From the NCBI RefSeq assembly GCF_900086715.1, contig NZ_FLKH01000010.1, positions 62,001 through 126,000 of the forward strand: a stretch of DNA of 64,000 nt, given 5' to 3'. Position numbers and translations under genes: made by a program. The notes under the pieces are model-generated. The model had not been told where the DNA came from, searched no databases, and saw only the letters and a list, made by a program, of their open reading frames with translations. Of this stretch, positions 8,164-15,952 are shown piece by piece. This DNA comes from Gracilibacillus timonensis. GTDB lineage: Bacteria; Bacillota; Bacilli; Bacillales; Amphibacillaceae. The first letter of the stretch is position 1, and each line of letters begins with the position of its first letter.

Positions 8164-8507
8164 ATAAAATAGGATATAACTACCTCCACGATAGCAGCGG
8201 CCCCTGCTACCGCGAGAATAAGCATGATCGGGGTAAAAATAGAGGGCGCGGCGTAAAAACCAAGACATAAAAAAGAACTTGTCCAAATCCCTGTACACCA
8301 ATGACAGCGTAGTAACTCGCCAATCCAACGCTTTAACCCTCTCCCTTTAAAGGTTACTGTCTCTTCTACCGTTCCATCGTCGAGCCATTTTTCCTCCACC
8401 TCAAAGAATGGCGCCCGAATAAATCCAGTAATCTTATCATATACAATCAAGCGTGTTAATCGAAACGCTGCTAAGGATAAAATCAATAAGGATAACCATG
8501 TAATCAC
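8160..8507 (-). CDS. DUF1360 sporulation-associated membrane protein (YjcA-like)
   Basis: 115-residue membrane protein with helices at about 2-22, 70-90 and 90-114 and a soluble stretch between. It has RLTRLIVYDKITGFIRAPFF near the N-terminus and a RCHWCTGIW motif (Cys68, Cys71), the signature of DUF1360, whose B. subtilis member YjcA is a mother-cell sporulation gene. Function is not established; the two cysteines could bind metal or form a disulfide. Supports a spore-forming host. Confidence 0.82.
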   Translation of the reverse strand: MITWLSLLILSLAAFRLTRLIVYDKITGFIRAPFFEVEEKWLDDGTVEETVTFKGRGLKRWIGELLRCHWCTGIWTSSFLCLGFYAAPSIFTPIMLILAVAGAAAIVEVVISYFI

Positions 8508-8572
8508 TGCTGCACCCTCTTTACTTTTCTTCTTTATCCTATATTATGTGAGCAGTGGTTGATTCATGAATG

Positions 8573-8602
8573 AAAAAAACACACGAAAGGGTGTGTTTTT
8601 TT
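8573..8602 (-). terminator. bidirectional terminator after the DUF4870 gene
   Basis: AAAAAAACACAC and GTGTGTTTTTTT pair perfectly around GAAAGG immediately after the DUF4870 stop; T-runs on both strands allow use in both directions. Confidence 0.85.
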
Positions 8603-8984
8603 ATTTCATATTATCCACTTGTTTCTCTGCCATATCACCAATCCACGGCAGTTTGAAATATTTCCCCTGATACGCCTGTACCATCAATACGATCCATAAG
8701 ACAAGGGTTAACGGTCCGATAAATAATAATAATAACCAACCAAGTATCGGAATAAGTCCAAGTACAAACGACACAATAAAGAGACCGACAGTAACAAATA
8801 TCGACTGCATCGCATGAAAACGAACGAAGCGATTTTCTTTTTCAATAATTAAAAAAATGATTCCCGTAATCGCACCTGCTAAATAAGTTAACAAACCTGC
8901 TACGTTCTGGTCTAAGCCTCCCGATGTTTTGCCTGTTTCATTATTTTTTTCTTCTGGTAACTGTCCATTAGTCATTTCTTTCAC
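8601..8984 (-). CDS. DUF4870 (Tic20-like) membrane protein
   Basis: 127 residues: a polar N-terminal 25, then GLDQNVAGLLTYLAGAITGI starting the membrane domain with about three or four helices to residue 112 and a polar tail. The FHAMQSIF motif between helices (about 54-61) is typical of DUF4870/Tic20-like proteins, which act in the membrane with unknown biochemical role. It is monocistronic, with its own ribosome site (AGGAGAG) and terminator. Confidence 0.8.
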   Translation of the reverse strand: MKEMTNGQLPEEKNNETGKTSGGLDQNVAGLLTYLAGAITGIIFLIIEKENRFVRFHAMQSIFVTVGLFIVSFVLGLIPILGWLLLLFIGPLTLVLWIVLMVQAYQGKYFKLPWIGDMAEKQVDNMK

Positions 8985-9120
8985 TCTCCTTTTATTTTTA
9001 TTAATTTCTTATTAAATATCTTGTCATTAGTAGTGTACTGATTCTGATGTAAAAACGCAATTATTTTCTTAATTATCGATCAAATAAGAGCCATAAGAAT
9101 CATCTTATAGCTCTTATCTG

Positions 9121-10509
9121 TTATTCAGGAAGCTCGATACGAATTGGGTCTAGATGTTGCTGTTCCGCATTTGACTGCAATGTACCAAATGGAATGGTTA
9201 TTAGATAATCTTGATAGGCCTCATCTGGCAAAGTGAAAGTCGATCGATAATGCAGTGTGTTCTTCTCTATTAAGCGCGTCTCTTCACTTAGAATCGTATG
9301 GCCCAATGTTTCCTGTTTATCTATCTCACCATTCTCTCCGGTTACCATATGATCTTGATGAATTAATTGAATAAATCGTGCAAAATTATCGGTGAAGTCT
9401 CTTTTCACATTCGTTGCCTGCTCCAATTCATAATCCATCGTTAACGTATTTTCTTTTTGTTGAATATCCTTTATCATTATCCCATAATCAAACCGGTTGC
9501 TTTCTGCAGTAAATGGCAACGCTTGATCCAGAGAAACAACAGTGTCTACTTCATCTTGCACAATAACAGGATGAATCTCTAAATAAGCGGCCTCTTCGCT
9601 AATCGTACTGCGGAATAATTCTCGTGTTTCCTGCCTGATCGACTCCCCTTCTACCTCAGTCGCTAGTGGTTCGACGAGTGCTTTCATGAATCGTTCCCCT
9701 TTGTCATCAAAGACCGTCAATCGCACCTCATCCATTTCATTTGGGACCATACTCGTATAATAAAAGGTAGATGTTACCTTACCATTGGCAATCATCTCCA
9801 TGTCTAAGCGATAGCCTTCAGCCAGTTCATAGGATGAGTCAATCGTCAGCTCTTCTGACGGATAATAAGTCAGCGGCACATCAAAATGCCACTCCCCCTT
9901 AACTCCCGTTATATCGGTAAAGGTTAAGGGTATGCTCGACCACGCTGAGCTTTCGGCAGGTGGCATCCACTCAATTGCCCCCGTATAGCCATCTGTTGTT
10001 TCCTGCAAAGGCGTCAAAGTGGCAGACCACTCACTCTGGTCTGACTCATCAAAAATATGGTAGCTGTAATCTGTTTCTGCTTCACTTCCCCCTAGTTTAA
10101 CGCGATCACCTTCTGCTCGAAAGGTTAACCCGACGATATTCTCATCATAATAGGCACTAGTTATCGTCATATCGATACCATTGCTACTAGCAGATTGATT
10201 CAACTCCGTGACAAGATCACTTTCTAATAATTGATAACCAATTTGCAACCCCAATTTGTCATACACCATCCCCAGCAACGGAACATGAGACAAGGCATAA
10301 GATATGGGAGCAAAAACAAAACCAGCTAACAAAAAAATAATGATTACCGCTACAGAAAGACTACCAGCGATTTTCAACCTCCACTTTGATTGAGATCGTT
10401 TGACCTCTTCTCGTCCCCGTACTAATCCTTGTCGAATTGCTTGGTATACCTCTTTTTCAGGGACATCCATGGGATCGATTTCTTTATAAAAATGATCTTT
10501 TTGCATCAT
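9121..10509 (-). CDS. DUF4179 putative anti-sigma factor
   Basis: About 462 residues: a cytoplasmic N-terminal part (1-45), one membrane helix (about 46-70, IAGSLSVAVIIIFLLAGFVF) and a long extracytoplasmic domain beginning with the DUF4179 region (YDENIVGLTFRAEG). Membrane proteins of this build encoded directly after an ECF-like sigma gene usually bind and hold that sigma. The gene overlaps the sigma gene by about 26 bases; AAGGAG inside the sigma gene lies 6 bases before the ATG at 10509, chosen over the upstream in-frame ATG at 10515. The signal sensed is not evident. Confidence 0.75.
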   Translation of the reverse strand: MMQKDHFYKEIDPMDVPEKEVYQAIRQGLVRGREEVKRSQSKWRLKIAGSLSVAVIIIFLLAGFVFAPISYALSHVPLLGMVYDKLGLQIGYQLLESDLVTELNQSASSNGIDMTITSAYYDENIVGLTFRAEGDRVKLGGSEAETDYSYHIFDESDQSEWSATLTPLQETTDGYTGAIEWMPPAESSAWSSIPLTFTDITGVKGEWHFDVPLTYYPSEELTIDSSYELAEGYRLDMEMIANGKVTSTFYYTSMVPNEMDEVRLTVFDDKGERFMKALVEPLATEVEGESIRQETRELFRSTISEEAAYLEIHPVIVQDEVDTVVSLDQALPFTAESNRFDYGIMIKDIQQKENTLTMDYELEQATNVKRDFTDNFARFIQLIHQDHMVTGENGEIDKQETLGHTILSEETRLIEKNTLHYRSTFTLPDEAYQDYLITIPFGTLQSNAEQQHLDPIRIELPE

Positions 10510-11023
10510 ATCCATCTCCTTCCATTCGTTTTTTCAACTCGATCCTTGCCCGCCGCAAGTAGGTTTTGATCGTATTCTCCGGACATTCCAGTATGCTAGC
10601 GATCTGCTCAATCGGTAAATCGTGATAATAAAATAAAATGATAACGGACTGATATTCTTTGTTTAAGCTGGCAATAGCCGTCTGTATATCCAACTTAGCT
10701 TCCCATTCTTCTTGATAATCAACCGACAAATTCTCCAAATGACCGCTTTCATAAATCAACTTTTTCTGCTGGTCTATGACATCATATGCCGTATGAATCA
10801 AAATCCTAGTTAGCCAAGTAGAGAAATAGGCAGGTTGCTTTAATTGTCCGATGGAAATAAGCGCCTTATAAGTCGTTTCTTGTAGGATATCCAATGCATC
10901 CTGCTGATTATGTACGTAGAGAAAGGCCGTCTTGTATAATTTGTCACTTTCTTGCCGCAGCAACCGTTCCAGTGCTTTCTGGTTTCCTTTGATTGCCTTC
11001 TTTACGAGTTTGATATCCTTCAA
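10484..11023 (-). CDS. ECF-type RNA polymerase sigma factor
   Basis: 179 residues with sigma region 2 at about 22-90 (NQQDALDILQETTYKAL followed by FSTWLTRILIHTA, the -10 recognition helix) and region 4 at about 120-170 (YYHDLPIEQIASILECPENT, then KTYLRRAR, the -35 HTH). No region 1 or 3, so group 4. It is cotranscribed with the DUF4179 protein, which presumably controls it. Such pairs normally respond to envelope stress and activate their own promoter; I could not identify a matching autoregulatory promoter by eye. Confidence 0.88.
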   Translation of the reverse strand: MKDIKLVKKAIKGNQKALERLLRQESDKLYKTAFLYVHNQQDALDILQETTYKALISIGQLKQPAYFSTWLTRILIHTAYDVIDQQKKLIYESGHLENLSVDYQEEWEAKLDIQTAIASLNKEYQSVIILFYYHDLPIEQIASILECPENTIKTYLRRARIELKKRMEGDGYDAKRSFL

Positions 11024-11095
11024 TTCACTACCTCCTTTCTAATGATTAGAGCCATCAACCAGCCAAAAAGTTTCAAAAAAATAATAAACCACACT

Positions 11096-11124
11096 AAAAA
11101 GGGCTAAGAATCCGCTCCTAGCCC
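11096..11124 (-). terminator. terminator overlapping the BASS transporter stop
   Basis: GGGCTAGGAG and TTCTTAGCCC form the stem (the TAG stop lies inside it) followed by five T on the minus strand. Confidence 0.82.
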
Positions 11125-12053
11125 GTCGTCTTGCTTAATAATTTACTATATAAAGAAGCTAATACCTGCTGAAACAACATCCCTACCACTACAGGGACTG
11201 CCACCGGTCCAGGGAAATATTGTACGGCAATAACCGCTCCTGCACTGATATTTCGCATTCCACTGCTAAGCGTTAAGGAAATCACATCCGCCTGTGTCCG
11301 TTTCAACCATTTTGCCATCAACCATGCCAGGAAATAACCACTAGCTGCAACGAAAAACATGATGATCGCTATTTTGATTAAATGAAAATCAACATTTATT
11401 AAATAATCCGCTACTATTGAGCTGTTAATCATGATGACTACAGCCAATGTCAATTTTGAAAATGGCGCCAGTCTCGGACTCCATTTCTCATGTATTTTTC
11501 CATGAGAGATTTCATGCAGAATCATCGCCACAAGGGATGGAATCACAATCATCATCACCAGTCCGGACATCATCGCCCATACATCTAATTCCACCGTTGC
11601 CCCAGCGAAAATGGTTAATAAGAATGGAACAACAAATGGGGAGATAATCGTGTCAATCAAGATCGTCGACAAGGTTAAGGCGACATTCCCTTTATTGATC
11701 GACACCCAAATAAAACTCGTGATACCAGTAGGGATTACCATCGCCAGGACAATACCGATCACGGTCATTGTTTCTCCAGGGAAGGCAATCGTTCCTATCA
11801 AAAAGGCCCAAAGCGGCATGACAATATGCAAAATCACTAAGGCAATGATCACCGATAATGGATGAGTAATCACACGATACAGAGCAATAAAATTCAAGCT
11901 GAGACTACCTGCAAATGTCATAAAGGCAAACAGCCACACAACCAAACCTTCGAATGTGTTAAAAAAATCTGCGAAAATCACCCCTATCACGACGCTCGTC
12001 GGGGCAATAAATGGCATGATTTTTTGTAGTATTTGATTAAATCTATTAAGCAT
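11118..12053 (-). CDS. BASS-family (bile acid:Na+ symporter-like) transporter
   Basis: 311 residues with about nine or ten membrane helices. PTGITSFIWVSINKGNVALTL near 106-127 and the late SGMRNISAGAVIA segment (about 266-278) are the two conserved cross-over regions of the bile acid/sodium symporter fold. Bacterial members such as YocS/PanS carry organic anions (pantoate-related compounds, keto acids) with sodium. The substrate cannot be assigned. It follows the YlmA-like ATPase gene by 21 bases on the same strand, so the two may be cotranscribed. Confidence 0.85.
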   Translation of the reverse strand: MLNRFNQILQKIMPFIAPTSVVIGVIFADFFNTFEGLVVWLFAFMTFAGSLSLNFIALYRVITHPLSVIIALVILHIVMPLWAFLIGTIAFPGETMTVIGIVLAMVIPTGITSFIWVSINKGNVALTLSTILIDTIISPFVVPFLLTIFAGATVELDVWAMMSGLVMMIVIPSLVAMILHEISHGKIHEKWSPRLAPFSKLTLAVVIMINSSIVADYLINVDFHLIKIAIIMFFVAASGYFLAWLMAKWLKRTQADVISLTLSSGMRNISAGAVIAVQYFPGPVAVPVVVGMLFQQVLASLYSKLLSKTTG

Positions 12054-12074
12054 CTTCCATTTACTCCTGTTAGC

Positions 12075-12851
12075 TTATTTCTTCTTCAATCTTGGCCGTT
12101 CTTCCGACCAATCCACTTCTACCGGTATTTCAAAAAAGGCAGACAGCACCTCTGATTGAATCATTTTATTGGTTGCTCCTTGTTGAAACACCTCACCATC
12201 TTTTAATAACAATGTTTTGTTAAAGGTAGGCAAGATCTCCTCGACATGGTGCGTAACATAAATAATCGAAGGAGCTGATTCGCCAGAACTAATCTGCTCA
12301 ATCGATGTCAGCAATTGCTCGCGGGCAATAAAATCCAAGCCATTTGTCGGTTCATCTAAGATCAACAGCTTAGGATCATTCATCAAGGCTCGTCCGATTA
12401 AAACACGTTGCTGCTCCCCCTGGGATAGTGTGCGATAAGCCCGATTTGCATAAGAAAAACAGTCGAGATCCTTGAGAATCTGCTGTGCCTTTTCACGCAT
12501 GGCATCGGTCGGTGTTTCATATAAGCCGATTGAGGCAAAGGCGCCGCTAAGCACCACCTGATAGGCACTGTCGGTTCCATACATTCTCTGTTTTAAGGAA
12601 GAAGAGACGATTCCTATTTGTTGGCGTAACTGCTCACCTAAGATATCGCGGCCAAATTTTCGGTCGACTACTTCCACCTCTCCTGTTGTCGGAAAATAAT
12701 AGGAACAAAGCATATGTAACATGGCCGTCTTTCCGGCACCATTTAGGCCTAACAGGGTCCAGTTCTCTCCCTTATTTATATCCCAATCGATATTTTTTAA
12801 TATCCAATTTCCATCTTTTTTTAAACTAACTCCTGCTAAATGTAAAATCAT
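12075..12851 (-). CDS. ABC transporter ATP-binding protein, YlmA-like
   Basis: 258-residue ABC ATPase: Walker A GLNGAGKT (35-42), signature LSQGEQQRVLIGRAL (about 142-156), Walker B LLILDEPT (about 162-169) and a switch His in YVTHHVEE. No membrane partner is encoded beside it, as for B. subtilis YlmA and E. coli ModF-like ATPases. The neighbouring BASS transporter is not an ABC permease, so the partner is unknown. The signature LSQGEQQR is fully conserved, so it should hydrolyse ATP. Confidence 0.85.
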   Translation of the reverse strand: MILHLAGVSLKKDGNWILKNIDWDINKGENWTLLGLNGAGKTAMLHMLCSYYFPTTGEVEVVDRKFGRDILGEQLRQQIGIVSSSLKQRMYGTDSAYQVVLSGAFASIGLYETPTDAMREKAQQILKDLDCFSYANRAYRTLSQGEQQRVLIGRALMNDPKLLILDEPTNGLDFIAREQLLTSIEQISSGESAPSIIYVTHHVEEILPTFNKTLLLKDGEVFQQGATNKMIQSEVLSAFFEIPVEVDWSEERPRLKKK

Positions 12852-12989
12852 TGCTAATCCTCCCTACTTCATTTAGTATACATCTAAGTATTGCTTTTTT
12901 GTTGTGATTTGCTTTCTGTTTTGCCTGATAAAAGCCATCTTGTCTGAGATTATTATCGATGGGATCAGCTGGAAGAGGAGGAAGATAAG

Positions 12990-13331
12990 ATGGGTGAGAA
13001 AATCGAAAAACGTTACTCATGGGTAAGCTATACCTTTCTTAGCATTAGTTCCATTTCGTTAGTGATGATACTGTTAATGCCTAGTGTTGTCTCTACCTTA
13101 GATGGTTCTTTATTAGAATTTTTCCTGGAGTTAACAGTGGCACTTCCATTTGTGGGTTTGTTTTTTGCTGGTTGGGCATTGTTTCGGAAACAAGAAGCAA
13201 AAGGCTGGACCATATTCGGGCTGTGCTTAGCAGCGGGAAACTTTTTGATTTTGGGAATGTTTTATTACATAATAGCTACCCTTCAGGATATTGGTAACTT
13301 TCTAGACGACATGCGTGCCTTTTTTCAATAA
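12990..13331 (+). CDS. membrane protein of unknown function
   Basis: 113 residues, three predicted membrane helices (about 12-32, 40-62, 73-96) and a short charged C-terminus. AGAGGAGGAAG before the ATG makes a strong ribosome site. The arrangement resembles small Bacillus DUF4064/DUF4190-like membrane proteins, but I cannot place it firmly. It is divergent from the YlmA-like gene; the two starts are about 140 bases apart. Confidence 0.65.
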   Translation: MGEKIEKRYSWVSYTFLSISSISLVMILLMPSVVSTLDGSLLEFFLELTVALPFVGLFFAGWALFRKQEAKGWTIFGLCLAAGNFLILGMFYYIIATLQDIGNFLDDMRAFFQ

Positions 13332-13392
13332 AGATCACTGTTTTTGAATGAGACACGCACGTTTTCTCTCTTCAGTATATAAGACCACAAAG

Positions 13393-13444
13393 CTCTTACG
13401 GACAGAATTCCGCAATTCGGCGTTTTTTTGTCCGTTAGATTCTT
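13393..13444. repeat. single copy of the 51-bp inverted-repeat unit
   Basis: TCTTACGGACAGAATT...TTTTTTGTCCGTTAGATTC matches the unit forming the tandem arrays at 51.4 and 58.7/60.4 kb. The arms ACGGACA and TGTCCGT pair. It lies between the 113-residue membrane protein gene and cwlJ, in a site with no other visible feature. Confidence 0.75.
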
Positions 13445-13508
13445 TTGGGCTGACAAAAAGACATGATTACAGACTTCCATTCATATTTATAGTTGGGAGG
13501 TGAAAAAA

Positions 13509-13949
13509 ATGGGCAGAGTAGCTTATCGAAATGCAGACGTTGATTTAATGGCAAGAATGATGAGAGCTGAAGCAGTGGGTGAAGGCAAACAAGGAATGCT
13601 GTATGTGGGAAATGTGATTGTGAACCGAGCGGTAGCGGATTGTCTGGACTTTAATGACGTAAGAACCATTGAACAAGTCATTTTTCAAGTACAAGGTGGG
13701 AATTATTCATTTGAAGCGGTTCAAAAAGGAAATACCTTTTATCAAAGGGCCAGAGAATCCGAGCGAAGATTAGCAAGGCAAAATTTGGAACATTGGAGAG
13801 ACCATCCCGCACAATATGCCCTTTGGTACTTTAATCCATATGGTCCGTGTCCTCCAACGTGGTATGACCAACCCTTTTCGGGTCAGTTTAAACAACATTG
13901 TTTTTATGAACCAGCCGCTGGGCTATGTGAAAGTGTTTATAGGGGATAA
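13509..13949 (+). CDS. cwlJ: spore cortex-lytic cell wall hydrolase CwlJ
   Basis: 146-residue Hydrolase_2 (SleB/CwlJ catalytic) protein without a signal peptide or peptidoglycan-binding domain, as in B. subtilis CwlJ, which degrades spore cortex during germination from a position outside the cortex. VDLMARMMRAEAVGEGKQGM (11-30) holds the catalytic Glu21; the C-terminal half has YALWYFNPYGPCPPTWYDQP and the cysteines typical of CwlJ. AGG/TGA ribosome site favours the ATG at 13509 over the GTG at 13500. No gerQ gene is adjacent. Confidence 0.93.
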   Translation: MGRVAYRNADVDLMARMMRAEAVGEGKQGMLYVGNVIVNRAVADCLDFNDVRTIEQVIFQVQGGNYSFEAVQKGNTFYQRARESERRLARQNLEHWRDHPAQYALWYFNPYGPCPPTWYDQPFSGQFKQHCFYEPAAGLCESVYRG

Positions 13950-14036
13950 TAACGTTGTTGTTATTAAGGGAGACGTGTTAACTGACCCACTTAGCATCTC
14001 TAAAGAGAGCACCATGGACCTATTTCTATTAATATG

Positions 14037-14067
14037 AAAAACCGGGCTGTTCCATTGCCCGGTTTTT
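14037..14067. terminator. bidirectional terminator
   Basis: AAAAACCGGGC and GCCCGGTTTTT pair perfectly around a 9-base loop between convergent cwlJ and the gene at 14082; T-runs on both strands. Confidence 0.9.
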
Positions 14068-14081
14068 CTTTCATCCTTTTA

Positions 14082-14753
14082 TTAGTCATCGAATTGATGA
14101 ATAAGTTCATATCTTGTTTCATCTAGTAACTCTGAGACATGTACGCGGTCACCATGACCAAAGATAACTTCATTATCCGTTGAGGCCACAATCATAGCGC
14201 GCATATTTTTATGAATATCTAAATAAATATCCCCAACAACTGGAGTGGATGTCGACTGATCATCACTTTCTGCCAAATACGAGATCGACTCATCGCGTAA
14301 TTGTTGTTCTTCCGGTACAAGGCTTTTATCGAAATAGGCAATTTCTTGACTTGCTTCTGCCTTGCCTGGCACCATCACTACGTATTCACTGTGTTTCACA
14401 CCATTATCTCTGGTGGTAATCACATTCCCGTTTTCTTCTTCTTCTACTTTTTCAATGGCATTTAAAGAATAATGATCTAAATAATCAGGGGTAGGTTTGA
14501 CAATCAAAATATAATCCCCTGGTTTGGGCTTGGCATATTGATCAATCGTATACCGTTTCCCATAAAAGATGAAGGTATCATTATGTTTGGGACGGTAAAA
14601 CGTGATTTCCTTTGCAGTGGTTAGCACTTGTTGCATGTCCTTCATACGATACATATGGACCGATTTTTTAAACATTGGTTTGACAGAGTACACTTTATGC
14701 AACTCATTTTCAAAAAAAACAAATTGTCCTTTTCTTACTTGAAAAAGATTCAT
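14082..14753 (-). CDS. uncharacterised cytoplasmic protein
   Basis: 223 residues with no signal peptide or membrane helix. The N-terminal half is basic and beta-rich, with repeated FVFFENELHKVYSVKP- and TFIFYGKRYTIDQY-like elements (about residues 11-26 and 60-75) that look like two copies of a small beta-barrel or KOW/SH3-like fold. The C-terminal part ends with a third similar strand set (VVGDIYLDIHKNMRAMIVAS). It begins MNLFQVRKGQ behind a GGAGGG site. I do not recognise the family; a nucleic-acid-binding role is only a guess from the fold impression. Confidence 0.7.
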   Translation of the reverse strand: MNLFQVRKGQFVFFENELHKVYSVKPMFKKSVHMYRMKDMQQVLTTAKEITFYRPKHNDTFIFYGKRYTIDQYAKPKPGDYILIVKPTPDYLDHYSLNAIEKVEEEENGNVITTRDNGVKHSEYVVMVPGKAEASQEIAYFDKSLVPEEQQLRDESISYLAESDDQSTSTPVVGDIYLDIHKNMRAMIVASTDNEVIFGHGDRVHVSELLDETRYELIHQFDD

Positions 14754-15240
14754 CTAATCCCTCCTCGATAAATTAATCCCCAAATCCAAGGTAACTTCTA
14801 CATTCTATTCCCTTATTTTTGCTGAAACTAAACATGCTTCAAGCTGCCCTTCTGTAAAATTCCAACAAGGGAATGCTTATCAGAAAATGCTGTTTAGAAG
14901 AGCTTTTTTTGAAGCAGTTAAGTCGACAGAAAACTTCTAGACTAGACTTTCATTAACCTTATCTAGCGATTTTCAAAGTAAGTATAACATGTGCTATCTA
15001 TGAATGCTATCCCCATTTTTCGTTTTATTCATTTCGTTTTTTTCGTGCTTTCTTTACCTGTTTTCTGATAGTTATACTACAACCCTTATATAATTGTTTA
15101 AAAAGGCTAAGCAGGACAGCAATAGACGCTCACATACCTCATATATGCATAGCACCCTCTTTTTATTATACCCTATTTCTGTTATTTTATGTATGCGTTC
15201 CATCGTGCAGATCTTTTATCTGATAAGAAAAATAGGAAAA
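14754..15240. other. AT-rich intergenic stretch, no gene seen
   Basis: This is the start of a 1.2-kb gene-free gap. It holds several short inverted repeats (for example GAAGCAGTT and related blocks near 14915-14930), but no convincing ORF, RNA family or promoter. A 61-residue frame at 15094 has no ribosome site and no protein-like character. Confidence 0.5.
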
Positions 15241-15286
15241 AGCCAGCCCGGTCCTTTATCGACCACTCAAAGTAGTTAATGAACTG

Positions 15287-15835
15287 CCGATAAGATAGAT
15301 TATGTTAAGTAGACTCCTTATGTGGCAGTTGACTTTGTCCGTTTTTTTGTGCTAAGCGAGCGCTCCGGGAATATGCTGCGCTTTCCGTGGGGCCGGCTTC
15401 AGCTAACTTGCAAAAGAAGAGCACTTTTACAAGTGGATCTTCAGCTCGTCCTGGTCCCACAGGAGTCTCCGCATATTCCCTCCGCTAGATATACGTACAA
15501 CAATGGTTGTTACTGCAAGGATGAAGCGTTCTAAGCACCTAAATAATTTTGTAGCAAAAAGAGAAAATCATCAACTGATTTTTCGACTGCGTATGGATCA
15601 CGCTACAAAATGGTTCTTTCATTTATAAAAACCACAATGTATGATCGCATCATTCTCTCAATAAGTTTATCTAGCATGATGATGGTGCCTAGAATCCTAC
15701 ATTTTAGCAGTCATTCGATTGTAGTACTACTACCTAGCGGAACCTATTTCCAGAGCGTTTCCTAGCACTGACAAACAATCAACTTTACTACATGGAATAA
15801 TGGAACTAGATACTTAACATAATCTATCTTATCGG
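15287..15835. mobile_element. 549-bp MITE-like element with perfect 25-bp TIRs
   Basis: The first 25 bases (15287-15311, starting CCGATAAGATAGATTATG) are the exact reverse complement of the last 25 (15811-15835). The interior has a long imperfect palindrome (about 15352-15490, GGGAATATGC with GCATATTCCC) resembling the Bacillaceae 'GTCCCACAGGAGTCTCCGC' repeats, and a second pair ATTTTGTAGC/GCTACAAAAT near 15545/15600. There is no ORF, so it is non-autonomous. Shared sequence continues outside the TIRs on both sides (see the dispersed-family finding), so the true unit may be 15248-15892. Confidence 0.7.
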
Positions 15836-15892
15836 TACTCTCGTTCATTCAAGGTCAAAATCATTCCAAGTCCTATTATACCAAGGATTGTA
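15836..15892 (-). repeat. outer end A of the dispersed element with extended -10 motif
   Basis: Read on the minus strand, AATCCTTGGTATAATAGGAC... TTGGAATGA...CCTTGAATGAA is also found on the plus strand at 24400-24445 with few changes. It contains TGGTATAAT, an extended -10 promoter motif (15875-15883), pointing into the element. No clear -35 box is visible. Confidence 0.6.
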
Positions 15893-15905
15893 TATTTTCT
15901 TGCTT

Positions 15906-15942
15906 ATAAAAAAGAAGAGGTGCATACACACGCTCTCCTTTT
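15906..15942 (-). terminator. terminator of the GH32 gene
   Basis: AGGAGAGCGTG and CACCTCTTCT form a 10-bp stem with one bulge, followed by TTTTTTATAAG on the minus strand, just past the hydrolase stop. Confidence 0.75.
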
Positions 15943-15952
15943 GTCCAGAAGC

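Noticed and set aside
15094-15534. Two short plus-strand ORFs (61 and 70 codons) in the gap before the GH32 gene
   Set aside because: No ribosome sites, no protein-like composition; the second lies in the repeat element.
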